DNA of 64,000 nucleotides. Origin: Synechococcales cyanobacterium GL140_1_metabat_312 (lineage in GTDB: Bacteria > Cyanobacteriota > Cyanobacteriia > Leptolyngbyales > Leptolyngbyaceae). Both the position numbers and the translations under genes were made by a program. Where the stretch lies: positions 1 to 64,000 of the forward strand of contig JANXWB010000086.1 in NCBI GenBank assembly GCA_025351345.1, written 5' to 3'. Under the pieces are notes generated by a model that did no database searches, had not been told where the DNA came from, and saw only the letters and a list, made by a program, of their open reading frames with translations. Below are positions 37,897 through 47,389 of the stretch, in pieces; position 1 is the stretch's first letter; each line of letters begins with the position of its first letter.

Positions 37897-38874
37897 TTAG
37901 GCGAGATGAAAGTGGCATTGGATCGATCGGGGCAGAGTATTGGTATCAACATTGGTATCCATATCGGTATTGCTATTGACGCATAGCGAGATTCCCATAA
38001 TGCTCAGCAATTCTCGTGCTAACAAAAGCCGAAATGATGGACTGAATTCCATGACGATCGGCGCTGGCTTAGTTGCTGATCGTTCACGTTCAGTCGCCAA
38101 GATCTCAGGTGTTAAGATCCCAGGCAATTGCAGTAATGAAGAATTCGGGTTAGTCAACACATTTAAAGTCTCTTGCCACTGTGCTTCGGGTAATTCATCT
38201 TGCAAGGTGAGCGTAATCTGTTTACCTTGAGTGCTGAGAGAAAGAATAATACTTCCTCCATCCATGGCGGCGATCGAGCGAGTGACGAGGATGGTGAGCG
38301 CCTGTTGCAAATAGGTTGGATCGGCTTGGATTAAAATTTCGCTGTCCACTATGGGGATCTGAAGCCGCAGATTACGATTGGCCGCAAGGTGACGGGTCAT
38401 AAAATAGACTTCTTGCAACACGCTGGCTAAATCGACTTCTGTTTTAGTAATATCCAGGCTACTGGACTGAAGGTTTGAGACTTTCAGCACTTCATCTAAT
38501 AAACCAATGAATTTGAGTGCTCCATCATGGGCAAAGCCAATATATTCCTTTTCTTCTTCAACATCGTCACAAAGCCCAGCTTGGATCATTTGCAGACTGC
38601 TGATTAAGGCATTCAAAGGCGATCGTAACTCGTGGGACGTTCGTGATAGGAAACTACCTTTAAATTGAGCTAAATCTAAGGCTGCATAGTAGGCGATTCG
38701 GCAATCTATTTGGACGATGGTCTCCGACCGACCTTTGGTCATCGGATTGGGCGATGGGATGGGATTAGGTGAACTTATAGGTTCTTTTTTAAGTGCTTTC
38801 TTCTCAGGTCGGCCACGTAGAGTAATCAACAATAATCCAATTCCAATTCCAGTTATGGTCGAAAACCAATCCAT
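37897..38874 (-). CDS. Degenerate histidine kinase-like protein
   Basis: 325 aa. An N-terminal TM segment (WFSTITGIGIGLLLITL) precedes a HisKA domain with an intact H-box (LSRTSHELRSPLNALISSLQ). The following ATPase-like region keeps secondary-structure hallmarks (ADPTYLQQALTILVTRSI) but lacks the N-box Asn, and the G-box Gly-rich loops are replaced (SFRLLLARELLSIMG where G-L-G-L is expected). I infer it cannot bind ATP normally and may be a phosphoacceptor or a dominant regulator of another kinase. No response regulator is adjacent. It reads away from ndhH by 52 nt on the same strand, upstream of it. Confidence 0.8.
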   Translation of the reverse strand: MDWFSTITGIGIGLLLITLRGRPEKKALKKEPISSPNPIPSPNPMTKGRSETIVQIDCRIAYYAALDLAQFKGSFLSRTSHELRSPLNALISSLQMIQAGLCDDVEEEKEYIGFAHDGALKFIGLLDEVLKVSNLQSSSLDITKTEVDLASVLQEVYFMTRHLAANRNLRLQIPIVDSEILIQADPTYLQQALTILVTRSIAAMDGGSIILSLSTQGKQITLTLQDELPEAQWQETLNVLTNPNSSLLQLPGILTPEILATERERSATKPAPIVMEFSPSFRLLLARELLSIMGISLCVNSNTDMDTNVDTNTLPRSIQCHFHLA

Positions 38875-38970
38875 ACGATCCTCAGTTAGGGGTAAGCAGC
38901 AAATATGATCAAATATGATTATTTGTATGATTTAGGGCGAAAATCGATCGCAGTTCTGATAAATACTATC

Positions 38971-38998
38971 TTGACAAATTTTTGTGAAATTTGATACT
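38971..38998 (+). promoter_or_regulatory. Possible promoter of the HTH/GrpE-like gene
   Basis: TTGACA (38971-38976) is a perfect -35, followed after 16 bases by GATACT (38993-38998), a 4-of-6 match to the -10. The inferred transcript start falls at or a few bases after the ATG at 39003, implying a leaderless or downstream start if this promoter is real. Confidence 0.35.
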
Positions 38999-39002
38999 AA
39001 CT

Positions 39003-39689
39003 ATGGCCGAATCGAATTACAAATTAGCCCAAAACGTGACGCACAATGCTGTCAGTCAAGCACTTCGCCAACTCATGACGGATTGCGACATCGATACATT
39101 TAAAGTACTGAGTCTCCGATCGCAGGTTTCTCTCGGGGCAATAAAGCGACTCCAGCAGGGTCATATTCTGACGATGCAGGTGCAGACGGTGAGGAAGATT
39201 GCGGAAGTTCTACAAATTTCGGTGGATGATTTGGTGCGATCGCTGACGGCTGAATCGATCCCTATTCCACAGTCCACAGCCTCAAATTCCGAGTTACAGC
39301 AAGAGTACGATCGCTTAGCTCAGACGCTTAAACATCAAGAAACAACGTGTCGTGAGACCTTTCAGCACGAAGCTCTCCAAACCCTAGAACCTTGGTTAAT
39401 TCAATGGTCTGCTGCTGCCCACGCTGCTCAAACTAATCCGCAATTGATGGCTAGCAAACTGCTGCCGCTGCTCAGCCCGATCGATCGACTTCTAATGGAA
39501 TGGGGAGTTAGTCCGATCGGGACTATTGGCGAAGAGTGTGACTATGATCCCGCGCTACATCATGGAATGAATGGTGATTTTCAATTGGGCGATCGGATTC
39601 GGATTCGATTTTTGGGATACCGCTATCAAAATTCAACTGGAAACCACGTTTTACATCGGGCCAAGGTGATGCGGCTGGATTCACTCTGA
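39003..39689 (+). CDS. HTH domain fused to GrpE-like domain
   Basis: About 228 aa from the ATG at 39003. The N-terminal region (about 20-85) is an XRE-like helix-turn-helix: TFKVLSLRSQVSLGAIKRL, then TVRKIAEVLQISVDDLVRSL. A short coiled coil (ELQQEYDRLAQTLKHQE) follows. The C-terminal 90 residues match GrpE: LLMEWGVSPIGTIGEECDYD, then PALHHGMNG (GrpE D-P-x-x-H-H-A), then GYRYQNSTGNHVLHRAKV. GrpE is the nucleotide exchange factor of DnaK. Fusion to a DNA-binding domain suggests coupling of chaperone state to transcription, but activity is unproven. Confidence 0.8.
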   Translation: MAESNYKLAQNVTHNAVSQALRQLMTDCDIDTFKVLSLRSQVSLGAIKRLQQGHILTMQVQTVRKIAEVLQISVDDLVRSLTAESIPIPQSTASNSELQQEYDRLAQTLKHQETTCRETFQHEALQTLEPWLIQWSAAAHAAQTNPQLMASKLLPLLSPIDRLLMEWGVSPIGTIGEECDYDPALHHGMNGDFQLGDRIRIRFLGYRYQNSTGNHVLHRAKVMRLDSL

Positions 39690-39837
39690 TCAGTTCACTC
39701 AAATAAATCCCTCTGAATAAAGTCATGCCAATAACTAACCAATAACTAAACCGTAAACTAAGCTCCCTATGGCTCAAACTTTTCGATACAATAACAACCC
39801 TAGGAAAAACTGATTTACACTTATCCGGCATTAAATT

Positions 39838-41244
39838 ATGAGTCAGCGCACGCTTTTCGATAAGGTTTGGGATTTGCATACTGTTGGCACATTGCCCTCT
39901 GGTCAAACTCAGCTTTTTATCGGACTTCACCTGATTCATGAAGTGACCAGCCCCCAAGCTTTTTCTATGGTGCGCGATCGGGGTTTAACTATTCCCTTTC
40001 CCGATCGGACTGTTGCGACGGTAGACCACATCATCCCGACCGACAACCAATCGCGACCGTTTAAAGATGCTATGGCTGAAGAAATGCTTCAGGAACTTGA
40101 AAAAAATACGGCTGAATATGGCATTCGTTTTTACAACGCGGGATCGGGCAATCAAGGCATTGTCCATATCATTGCGCCAGAGCAAGGACTGACTCAACCT
40201 GGAATGACCATCGTTTGCGGAGACAGTCACACCTCCACCCATGGGGCCTTTGGTGCAATTGCGATGGGCATTGGGACGAGTCAAGTCCGAGACGTTCTGG
40301 CGTCCCAAACCCTAGCGCTGGCTAAGCTTAAAGTTCGTAAAATTGAAGTCAATGGTCAGCTTGCTCCCGGCGTATATGCTAAGGATGTGGTCTTGCATAT
40401 CATTCGGAAATTGGGAATTAAGGGCGGCGTTGGCTATGCTTATGAGTTCGCCGGAACGACGTTTGAGGCGATGTCAATGGAAGAGCGGATGACGGTGTGC
40501 AATATGGCGATCGAGGGCGGTGCACGCTGTGGCTATGTCAATCCAGATCAAGAGACCTATGACTATTTAAAAGGGAGAGATTTTGCACCTAAGGGTGAAG
40601 ATTGGGAGCAGGCGGTGGCGTGGTGGACCAGTTTGGCGAGTGATGACGATGCTGAATATGATGATGTCGTGGTGTTCGATGCAGCAAACATTGCACCGAC
40701 GGTGACTTGGGGAATCACGCCAAGCCAAGGGGTTGGGGTAGATGAACAGGTTCCAGCCCCCGAGGATATGCCCGAGGATGAGCAAGCTTTGGCCGAAGAT
40801 GCCTATGTCTATATGTCGTTAAAGCCCGGTCAACCGATGGAAGGAACTGCGATCGATGTTTGTTTTATTGGAAGCTGCACAAATGGTCGTATTTCTGACT
40901 TGCGAGAAGCCGCAAAAATTGCCGAGGGAAAACATGTTGCAAATAATGTAAAAGCATTTGTGGTCCCCGGTTCTGAGCGGGTCAAGCTGCAAGCTGAGGC
41001 TGAAGGATTAGACAAGATCTTCACGGCTGCCGGGTTTGAGTGGCGGGAACCAGGATGTTCAATGTGTTTGGCGATGAATCCCGATAGGTTAGAGGGTCGT
41101 CAAATGAGTGCATCGTCATCCAATCGTAATTTCAAAGGTCGTCAGGGTTCCTCCTCAGGACGGACGTTGTTAATGAGTCCGGCCATGGTCGCGGCGGCGG
41201 CGATTAATGGCAAGGTGACCGATGTTCGTACTCTGATGACATAG
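39838..41244 (+). CDS. leuC: 3-isopropylmalate dehydratase large subunit
   Basis: 468 aa, full length. It has [20 protein letters not shown], the aconitase-family [20 protein letters not shown], and the iron-sulfur cysteines in [19 protein letters not shown] and [15 protein letters not shown]. LeuC with LeuD isomerises 2- to 3-isopropylmalate in leucine synthesis and carries a [4Fe-4S] cluster. leuD is not downstream here, so the subunits are encoded apart. The 3' hairpin at 41256-41297 is the likely transcript end. Confidence 0.97.
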   Translation: MSQRTLFDKVWDLHTVGTLPSGQTQLFIGLHLIHEVTSPQAFSMVRDRGLTIPFPDRTVATVDHIIPTDNQSRPFKDAMAEEMLQELEKNTAEYGIRFYNAGSGNQGIVHIIAPEQGLTQPGMTIVCGDSHTSTHGAFGAIAMGIGTSQVRDVLASQTLALAKLKVRKIEVNGQLAPGVYAKDVVLHIIRKLGIKGGVGYAYEFAGTTFEAMSMEERMTVCNMAIEGGARCGYVNPDQETYDYLKGRDFAPKGEDWEQAVAWWTSLASDDDAEYDDVVVFDAANIAPTVTWGITPSQGVGVDEQVPAPEDMPEDEQALAEDAYVYMSLKPGQPMEGTAIDVCFIGSCTNGRISDLREAAKIAEGKHVANNVKAFVVPGSERVKLQAEAEGLDKIFTAAGFEWREPGCSMCLAMNPDRLEGRQMSASSSNRNFKGRQGSSSGRTLLMSPAMVAAAAINGKVTDVRTLMT

Positions 41245-41255
41245 AAAATTAAAAA

Positions 41256-41297
41256 TTAATTGCAAGGAATATGAGAAGTCTTGTTCCTTGCAATTAA
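41256..41297. terminator. Bidirectional hairpin between leuC and 41320 gene
   Basis: TTAATTGCAAGGAA (41256-41269) and TTCCTTGCAATTAA (41284-41297) form a perfect 14-bp stem with a 14-nt loop. The flanks are A-rich on the left and A-rich on the right, giving T-rich ends mainly for minus-strand transcription. It lies between convergent genes. Confidence 0.8.
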
Positions 41298-41319
41298 AAA
41301 TTGCTGTTGAAAAGTTTTG

Positions 41320-41970
41320 TTAAGCCAATCGCAACAGGCCGGAATAGGTTTGGTGAATTTCCTTAAGAGTGGTTTGCTGTTTCAGTGGCACATTGGGCGT
41401 GAATCCATTGAGGTCATCGCAACATAGTGTCGTCACCTTCAATTGATCGCAGGGGAAAATTAACATGTTGCCATTGTGATAATTCTCTTTCACTTGTTCT
41501 ACGGTAGATGGCAACACGCCAACCAACAAGGCTAATACTTCATTCGGCAAACTTATCACTACCGATCGGCCAAAAAAGCCTTCTAATCCGGCCAATAATT
41601 TTTCGACCCGATCGATCGGATTTTCTTGATCAGCAATGCGATACAGCCAACGACTCCATTGAATCCGTAATCCATAGGCACGCGACCTATCGATCGTATT
41701 GCTTGCCGCCCCAATATCGGGAGATCCTATAGCAATGATGGCTTTGTAGGGTTGTTCTGCTGGACTGCACAGCGCCGCACCAGGACCTGCGAATTCTGCA
41801 TGAAATTCTTTACAGAGGATAAGACCACTCTTTTTCTGTTCGCCCACCCTCAGGAGAGGCGTTGGACCTTCCAGAGGAAAAGTTTGGGTGAGCTGAGTCA
41901 CGCCGGGTCGAACCAAAAGAGAAGACAAACTATTCACAACGATTACCCTTAGAGGCTCACCACCAATCAA
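41320..41970 (-). CDS. Unrecognised protein, 216 aa
   Basis: 216 aa with no family I recognise. It begins VIVVNSLSSLLVRPGVTQL, continues PFLEGPTPLLRV-like (TFPLEGPTPLLRVGEQKKSG) and LEGFFGRSVVISLPNEVLAL, and ends with a basic tail. Mixed alpha/beta content and no signal or TM segment. It is probably a conserved cyanobacterial protein because it is well formed, has an open start and is flanked by a terminator. It could be a ferredoxin-free soluble enzyme or a regulator, but nothing in the sequence decides. Confidence 0.6.
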   Translation of the reverse strand: MIGGEPLRVIVVNSLSSLLVRPGVTQLTQTFPLEGPTPLLRVGEQKKSGLILCKEFHAEFAGPGAALCSPAEQPYKAIIAIGSPDIGAASNTIDRSRAYGLRIQWSRWLYRIADQENPIDRVEKLLAGLEGFFGRSVVISLPNEVLALLVGVLPSTVEQVKENYHNGNMLIFPCDQLKVTTLCCDDLNGFTPNVPLKQQTTLKEIHQTYSGLLRLA

Positions 41971-42463
41971 CTTCAGAATCTGAAATTAAGCCAAACCTAC
42001 GATCTTAAACTTCAGTTATCCTATTGATGGCAAACTTTTACTACATTACATATTCTAGGGTCAGTGTTCACCTCATCATAGTTTTGTAAGGTTGTCTTCG
42101 CAGAAACTACAAATAGGTTGCTGTTATTTTAAAGAATCTTAAAATTCTACGGATTTACCGTTAAAGCCTATGGGGCAAGACTTATGGACGCGATATTGTC
42201 GTAAAAGTAGGGATTTGAATAAATATTAGAAACATAAAAACTTAAAGAAGCAAAGATCAAACGTAAATATCGATCGGTTTATGAAGAATTTTTACGTCAG
42301 ATGAGGTTGAAGTTCTACTTATTTTTCTATATATAAAATTAAGGTCTATGACTGCCTCTAGATTATCAGCGCCGTCACATTTAGCGTGGAGAGACTGAGA
42401 CAGATAACGTCATACGATCGCCCACCGAGATTTGCTAGCTGAAAAGCTTATAGAGTAAGGAGA
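41971..42463. other. Intergenic region before rnpB 3' end
   Basis: About 490 bases, AT-rich, between the start of the unrecognised gene and the 3' end of rnpB. Both promoter and terminator signals must lie here, but I see no convincing pair or gene. Confidence 0.5.
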
Positions 42464-42884
42464 GAAGCAGAGTCAGACATAAGCCGGGTTCTGTTCTAGG
42501 AAATCGATCGAAATCAATGTCCCAGGGCTGTTATCTATCTGGGCAGTGAGTTACCCCACGCCTCAAGCGGCACTTTGTTGAGCGAACCCAACAATCTAGA
42601 GCAGGCAAAAAACCAACCTTTGCTCCGACGACCTTGCACCCAACCGGGGTTTACCGAGCCAGTTCCTCACGAAACTGCTGGTACGCTCTTACCGCACCTT
42701 TGCACCCTTACCCGAAGAATTGAGAATTTCCAGTCCTTCATTCCTCCGGGCGGTATTTTTCTGTGGCACTATCCTCACGATCGCTCGCACTGGGCGTTAC
42801 CCAGCAAGTTTGGTTTTTGGGGTGCCCGGACTTTCCTCAGAAGATGCAAGCACCTTCCGCAACTGCCTTCGCTGACTCTGCTTC
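42464..42884 (-). ncRNA. rnpB: RNase P RNA
   Basis: Read on the minus strand this has the universal P RNA core. GAGGAAAGTCCGGGC (complement of 42824-42838) is near the 5' end, and CAGAACCCGGCTTAT (complement of 42480-42494) is near the 3' end. The terminal P1 helix is a perfect 13-bp pair of 42872-42884 with 42464-42476. Size is about 420 nt, usual for bacterial type A. RNase P removes 5' leaders from tRNA precursors. A -10-like TACACT (complement of 42892-42897) gives an inferred start at about 42885, matching P1. It overlaps no gene; panB ends 18 nt upstream on the same strand. Confidence 0.95.
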
Positions 42885-42902
42885 GTTTGTTAGTGTAGGC
42901 GA

Positions 42903-43679
42903 TTATTCAGGAAATTCACCCGATCGGACTTCTTTACAATAGGTTTCAAATGCCTCACGCATGGTTTCACGCAGGTTTGCGTAGGCTTTGGAGAAGGGTG
43001 GACTCCAGCTTCCCATGCCTAAGAGATCGCTGGTGACGAGGATTTGTCCGTCACAATGGGGACCCGCGCCAATGCCGATCGTGGGAATGGCGATTTTTTG
43101 GGTAATGATTTGGGCGAGATCTGCGGGAATGTGTTCAAGCACTATTCCAAAGACTCCAGCTCTCTCTAGGGCGATCGCCTCCCTGATGATTTTGCTCTGA
43201 GCCGATTTAGTTTTTCCTTGTTGTTTAAAGCCAAGTTGATGGACGGATTGCGGCGTTAGGCCAATGTGCCCCATGACCGGAATGCCCGCTTGAACTAAAT
43301 GGGCGATCGTCGTGACCATTTCAGGATAGCCGCCTTCAAGTTTGACCGCATTAGCACCGCCCTCTTTCAGGGCCAATCCCGCCGATCTCATGGCTTGTTG
43401 AGGGCTTTCTTGATAGGTCAAAAAGGGCAAGTCCATCACGAGAAATGCATTTTTAATACCGCGCCTTACCGCTTTGGTGTGATGAATCATTTCCTCTAAC
43501 GTCACGGGCAATGTGGTCGCATGGCCCAAAACCGTCATAGCTAGAGAGTCCCCAACCAAAATTAAATCTACTTGTGCTTGATCCAGAACTTCGGCTATGG
43601 GAAAATCCCAAGCGGTCAGTGCCGTGATTCGTCGCTCTTGTTGCTTCCATTGTCGAAAGTGTTGAAGCGTAACCGCCAT
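42903..43679 (-). CDS. panB: 3-methyl-2-oxobutanoate hydroxymethyltransferase
   Basis: 258 aa, normal length. PanB motifs are [39 protein letters not shown] (metal-binding Asp), [46 protein letters not shown] and [15 protein letters not shown]. It makes ketopantoate, the first committed step of pantothenate and CoA synthesis, using methylene-tetrahydrofolate. The gene is immediately upstream of rnpB on the same strand, and the rnpB promoter is at its 3' edge. Confidence 0.96.
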   Translation of the reverse strand: MAVTLQHFRQWKQQERRITALTAWDFPIAEVLDQAQVDLILVGDSLAMTVLGHATTLPVTLEEMIHHTKAVRRGIKNAFLVMDLPFLTYQESPQQAMRSAGLALKEGGANAVKLEGGYPEMVTTIAHLVQAGIPVMGHIGLTPQSVHQLGFKQQGKTKSAQSKIIREAIALERAGVFGIVLEHIPADLAQIITQKIAIPTIGIGAGPHCDGQILVTSDLLGMGSWSPPFSKAYANLRETMREAFETYCKEVRSGEFPE

Positions 43680-43713
43680 AGGAAGACCTCTAAACCTTGC
43701 TAATTACTACGCG

Positions 43714-44811
43714 TTAACGATCGAGATTGCGATAGATCCGGCTGCGATAATCACTCATGCTGACCCAAGCCAAGCCTTCAGTAGTGCCGACCCACAGCTT
43801 ATTCCCCGTATCTGCTGATAATGCCAACACGCGACTGCTGGGCAATCCGGCAATTTGACCGACTATGGCACCATTGTAGGGATTCAATCGTACTAAACCC
43901 TGATCTGTTCCAACCCAGGCGCTGCCGACGCGATCGAATTTGAATGACAAAACATTCTGACCTTCAAGAGATTTCACGGTGCGAGCCACGCGTCCTGTAT
44001 CCGTTTTGATCTCATGAAGTCCGCCGGGAGTCCCCGCCCAAACCGAACCATGGTTATCTGTTGCCAAGGCTTGGACGGAGCCGCCGGGAACTTTCTCTAA
44101 GACATTCATCAAATATCCTGAAGCCGTATTCACCTGCACCACGCCTTCTAAGGTCCCAATCCAAAGATTGCCATTTTTATCTATTGTCAACGCATTAGCA
44201 CTAACTCCGGGCAAATCTTGAATCGTCGTCATCAACAAGCCTTGGTCGGGGCTAATCATCGCAACGCCTTTATCGGTGCCAACCCAGAGATAGCCGCGCC
44301 TATCAAGGGCAAGGGAGAGAATTTGGTTTGAGGGGAGGGAAAAATTTTGCGCCGTGACTTTTTTTGTTTTGGGATCGATGCGAACGATGCCTTCGTAGGT
44401 GCCGACCCAAATCCGACCGACTTTATCTTGGGCTAAGGCTCCGGTTAGGGGATTGGGAATGGGCACTCGGGCTAGAATTTTTCCAGTATTGGGGTCGAGT
44501 TGTGTTAAACCTTGCCATGTCCCAACCCACAAATTTCCACTGTAGTCCTGAAGAATAGTCGAAACCCGATCGTCGCGTTCTTGGGGTTGTTGTTGTCCGG
44601 GTAGCGGAATTCCGACGGGCGGAGGTGCGTTGCCGGGATAGGTGGGGACAGGATCGTTGGGGAATCGTGGAGATTTTTCAGGGAGTGGGATCGCGTACGC
44701 TGCGGTTGCCGTGAATAAGATTGTTGAGGAGATAGTAATCGTAGCGAGTCTTTGATAGAGGGTACGGTAAGCGATCGATTTTAGGTTTATCCCGTACATT
44801 CCAGCGTCCAT
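43714..44811 (-). CDS. Secreted beta-propeller protein (two-component regulator propeller repeats)
   Basis: About 365 aa from the ATG at 44809-44811; ATGs at 44799 and 44847 are alternatives. A signal peptide (LATITISSTILFTATAAYA) precedes a Pro-rich segment and about seven propeller blades of the form L-W-V-G-T-x-x-G-L. Examples are NLWVGTWQGLTQLDPNTGKI, GYLWVGTDKGVAMIS, NLWIGTLEGVVQVNT, SVWAGTPGGLHEI and KLWVGTTEGLAWVS. Such Reg_prop blades normally form the periplasmic sensor of hybrid kinases, but this protein has no kinase part. It may be a stand-alone surface or periplasmic binding protein. Confidence 0.85.
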   Translation of the reverse strand: MDAGMYGINLKSIAYRTLYQRLATITISSTILFTATAAYAIPLPEKSPRFPNDPVPTYPGNAPPPVGIPLPGQQQPQERDDRVSTILQDYSGNLWVGTWQGLTQLDPNTGKILARVPIPNPLTGALAQDKVGRIWVGTYEGIVRIDPKTKKVTAQNFSLPSNQILSLALDRRGYLWVGTDKGVAMISPDQGLLMTTIQDLPGVSANALTIDKNGNLWIGTLEGVVQVNTASGYLMNVLEKVPGGSVQALATDNHGSVWAGTPGGLHEIKTDTGRVARTVKSLEGQNVLSFKFDRVGSAWVGTDQGLVRLNPYNGAIVGQIAGLPSSRVLALSADTGNKLWVGTTEGLAWVSMSDYRSRIYRNLDR

Positions 44812-44908
44812 CCTCTTGTGTAATTTTTGATGCAATTTTTGGTGCAATTCTATCTTGCGTCTATGATACTGACGATCGTGGGAATGGTGAATCTATGACG
44901 GGTGAATT

Positions 44909-46039
44909 GTGACTTTAGATGTGAATCTAACTGAGGGGAAAGCGACATTTATAAGGGGTAGTGCGTTTTATCGTCCGCATAGTCAGACTTCACGAGATTT
45001 GGGCGTTTTGGCGGCGGCGGTCTATCGATCGAAACTTGGACGATTGCGGGTTCTCGATACGATGACGGGGTGCGGGCTGCGATCGTTGCGGTATGCCTTA
45101 GAGTCCGAGGCTGATTTGGTGTGGGCGAATGATGCAGACCCGGAGATTCATGGGGTTTTGAGAGAAAATTTGAATGCGTTAGATCCCCGTCAAGTTCGCA
45201 TTACTCAGCTCTCAGCGAATCAGATTTTTTGGCGCTGTGCGATCGACGGAGACTATTACGACTTGCTGGATATTGATTCCTTTGGCAATCCCGCTGCGCT
45301 GTTGGCTTCTTGCTTACAAGCGGTGTGTGATGGTGGATTAATCTATCTCACGAGTACGGATGGACGGACAATTTCGGGCCATTTCCCCCAGGACAGTTTG
45401 CGACTTTACGGCACTTATACCCGCGCTCACCCTTGTGTTCAGGAACATGCTCTGCGAATGTTGATTGGTAGTTTGGCACAGCAGGCGGCGATGCAGGGCT
45501 TTACGGTCATGCCTATTTTTTCCCTATACTCCGGCCAAATCTATCGCATTATGGTTCGGGTCACGCATCAGACTCCGAATTTGGAGAAAAATTATGGATT
45601 TGTTGGGTATTGCCCTCAATGTGGCGACTATTCAGTGCCCAGTTGGCGATATTTAAGCCGTACAAGTTGTCTGCATCACCGGGATGATGATCCTCGTAAA
45701 CCGATGGCGATGACGCTGGCGGGTCCGCTGTGGACGGGTGTTTTGCACGATCGGGATTATGTTCAGGCCATGGTTGAACGAGCAGATGATCTAAACTTGA
45801 GTTCACAAATTCCCTTGCTGGAGATCTTTCGAGACGAGAGTGATTTGCCGCCCTATCATTATCCGCTGGGGGAGGTGGGTCGGCGGGGCAAAATGGACAT
45901 TCCCAAACGCGGTCGGTTGATTGATGCGTTGCTTAAGTTGGGATACCGAGCGACGGTGACGCATTTGAGTTCTGCGGCGATTAAGACTAATGCGCCCTTG
46001 GATATTGTGGTGGAGACGGCACGGTTCTCGTCAACCTGA
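44909..46039 (+). CDS. trm1: tRNA (guanine26-N2) dimethyltransferase, Trm1-like
   Basis: 376 aa starting with GTG. The Trm1 features are EGKATFIRGSAFYRPHSQTS, RVLDTMTGCGLRSLRYALE (SAM site), VWANDADPEIHGVLREN, YDLLDIDSFGNPAALL (catalytic D-x-D-x-F-G), and LTSTDGRTISGHF. The C-terminal domain keeps a zinc ribbon, CPQCGDYSVP. Trm1 methylates guanosine 26 (and in Aquifex also 27) of tRNA. It is mostly archaeal and eukaryotic, occurring in a few bacterial groups including cyanobacteria. Neighbour to thioredoxin 45 nt on. Confidence 0.9.
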   Translation: MTLDVNLTEGKATFIRGSAFYRPHSQTSRDLGVLAAAVYRSKLGRLRVLDTMTGCGLRSLRYALESEADLVWANDADPEIHGVLRENLNALDPRQVRITQLSANQIFWRCAIDGDYYDLLDIDSFGNPAALLASCLQAVCDGGLIYLTSTDGRTISGHFPQDSLRLYGTYTRAHPCVQEHALRMLIGSLAQQAAMQGFTVMPIFSLYSGQIYRIMVRVTHQTPNLEKNYGFVGYCPQCGDYSVPSWRYLSRTSCLHHRDDDPRKPMAMTLAGPLWTGVLHDRDYVQAMVERADDLNLSSQIPLLEIFRDESDLPPYHYPLGEVGRRGKMDIPKRGRLIDALLKLGYRATVTHLSSAAIKTNAPLDIVVETARFSST

Positions 46040-46084
46040 GACCGGATTGCACTAGAATACATAATGATTTAATTCTTGGCTGAT

Positions 46085-46414
46085 ATGAGTACCCTTAAAG
46101 TCATCTCCGATTCCGAATTCGAGACCGAAGTTATTCGTGCGGATCAGCCTGTTCTTGTTTATTTTTGGGCGGCATGGTGTGGTCCTTGTCGTCTTATGGC
46201 GTCAGTTGTGGCGACGATCGCGGAAAATTATGGCGATCGGTTGAAGGTGATCAAAATGGAAATCGATCCAAATCCTTTAACAGTCGCGCAGTGGAAAGTT
46301 GAGGGCGTTCCAGCATTCCGAATTTTTGAAGACGGTGTTTTGAAGGCCGAAAGTGAAGGTGCAGTTTCAAAGGTGAAGCTAGAAGCGTTTATTGATGCGC
46401 ATTTACCGGGGTAG
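46085..46414 (+). CDS. Thioredoxin-family protein
   Basis: About 109 aa from the ATG at 46085; the longer frame from 46076 begins with TTG. It has the thioredoxin fold and active site WAAWCGPCRLMASVV, plus KVIKMEIDPNPLTVAQWKVE and GVPAFRIFEDGV. The redox-active WCGPC is intact, and the cis-Pro is in GVPAF. Such small thioredoxins keep cytosolic targets reduced, including Calvin-cycle enzymes. Sequence differs from classical TrxA, so it may be one of the cyanobacterial thioredoxin-like paralogues. Confidence 0.9.
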   Translation: MSTLKVISDSEFETEVIRADQPVLVYFWAAWCGPCRLMASVVATIAENYGDRLKVIKMEIDPNPLTVAQWKVEGVPAFRIFEDGVLKAESEGAVSKVKLEAFIDAHLPG

Positions 46415-46445
46415 GTGATTTTATTGAATTAGTCTTTTTGTTCTT

Positions 46446-47357
46446 ATGACCGACCACGATCGCCTCTTCAAAGAACTACTTTCGACATTTTTTATTGAGT
46501 TTCTAGAACTTTTCCTCCCAGAAATTGCCGAACAGATCGATCCTACTTCGATCCGATTTCTTCAGCAGGAATACTTTGCGGATCTCACATCTGGAGAAGA
46601 AAAAATAGTCGATTTATTGGTTGAAGTTCAGCAACTGGGAGCAACTGCTGCTTTCTTGATTCATCTCGAAGCACAATCTTTCAGTGAAGCTAACTTTGCC
46701 CGCCGAATGTTCTTTTATTTTTCAATCCTGCATCAACGCTATCTTCAGCGCATCTATCCGATCGTTATTTTTTCTTTTGACAAACCCGATCGTCAGGAAA
46801 ATAATCGCTACATGGTCAAATTTGGCGATCGGACCATTCTAGATTTCAACTTTGAAGCTATCCAACTGAATCGTCTCAATTGGCGCGACTACCTCAGTCA
46901 ACAGAATCCCGTTGCCGCCGCCCTCATGGCCAAAATGCGAATTGAGATCAACGATCGGCCCAAAGTCAAAGCTGAATGTCTACGATTGCTGGCAACCTTA
47001 CGCCTTGACCCAGCTCGTACTCGACTCATTTCAGGCTTTATCGATACCTATTTACGATTAAATACGCAGGAGGAACAGGTTTTTCAGAGCGAGGTTGGTA
47101 AACTAGAGACAACCGAACAGGAGCAGATCATGCAAATTACAACAACTTGGATGGAACAAGGGATTGAGCAAGGGATTGAGCAAGGAGAACGATCGCTTGT
47201 TTTACGACAGTTAACGCGCCGAGTTGGTGAATTACCCGAAGGAGTCCGATCGCAAGTTGAACTGTTTTCCCTGTACGAGATCGAAGCCTTGGGAGAAGCG
47301 CTACTGGATTTTACAAATCTGTCTGACTTAGAACAATGGCTGATTCAGCAGACTTAA
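46446..47357 (+). CDS. Rpn-family (PD-(D/E)XK) nuclease-like protein with DUF4351
   Basis: 303 aa. The N-terminal half has the Rpn/transposase-31-like pattern: DRLFKELLSTFFIEFLELFL, a catalytic Asp in EKIVDLLVEVQ and an E-x-Q in LIHLEAQSFSE. The YFADLTSGEEK segment also carries an Asp. The C-terminal 85 residues are DUF4351 (LVLRQLTRRVGELP, then IEALGEALLDFTNLSDLEQW). E. coli Rpn proteins promote recombination and cleave DNA. The catalytic residues look retained here, unlike at 14679. A 12-bp tandem repeat encodes G-I-E-Q units just before DUF4351. Often mobile or multicopy. Confidence 0.85.
   Translation: MTDHDRLFKELLSTFFIEFLELFLPEIAEQIDPTSIRFLQQEYFADLTSGEEKIVDLLVEVQQLGATAAFLIHLEAQSFSEANFARRMFFYFSILHQRYLQRIYPIVIFSFDKPDRQENNRYMVKFGDRTILDFNFEAIQLNRLNWRDYLSQQNPVAAALMAKMRIEINDRPKVKAECLRLLATLRLDPARTRLISGFIDTYLRLNTQEEQVFQSEVGKLETTEQEQIMQITTTWMEQGIEQGIEQGERSLVLRQLTRRVGELPEGVRSQVELFSLYEIEALGEALLDFTNLSDLEQWLIQQT
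47157..47189. repeat. 12-bp tandem repeat inside Rpn/DUF4351 gene
   Basis: Two exact copies of CAAGGGATTGAG (47157-47168 and 47169-47180) and a partial third encode Q-G-I-E repeats. As in the gene at 14679, they lie at the start of DUF4351 and keep the reading frame when copy number changes. Confidence 0.85.
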
Positions 47358-47389
47358 AAGTTATTTCGGTTGAATAAATTATAAGAACT

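Noticed and set aside
42575-42898. A 107-codon open frame on the plus strand over the RNase P region
   Set aside because: It lies antisense to rnpB, whose conserved core and P1 helix explain the sequence; the frame has no recognisable protein.
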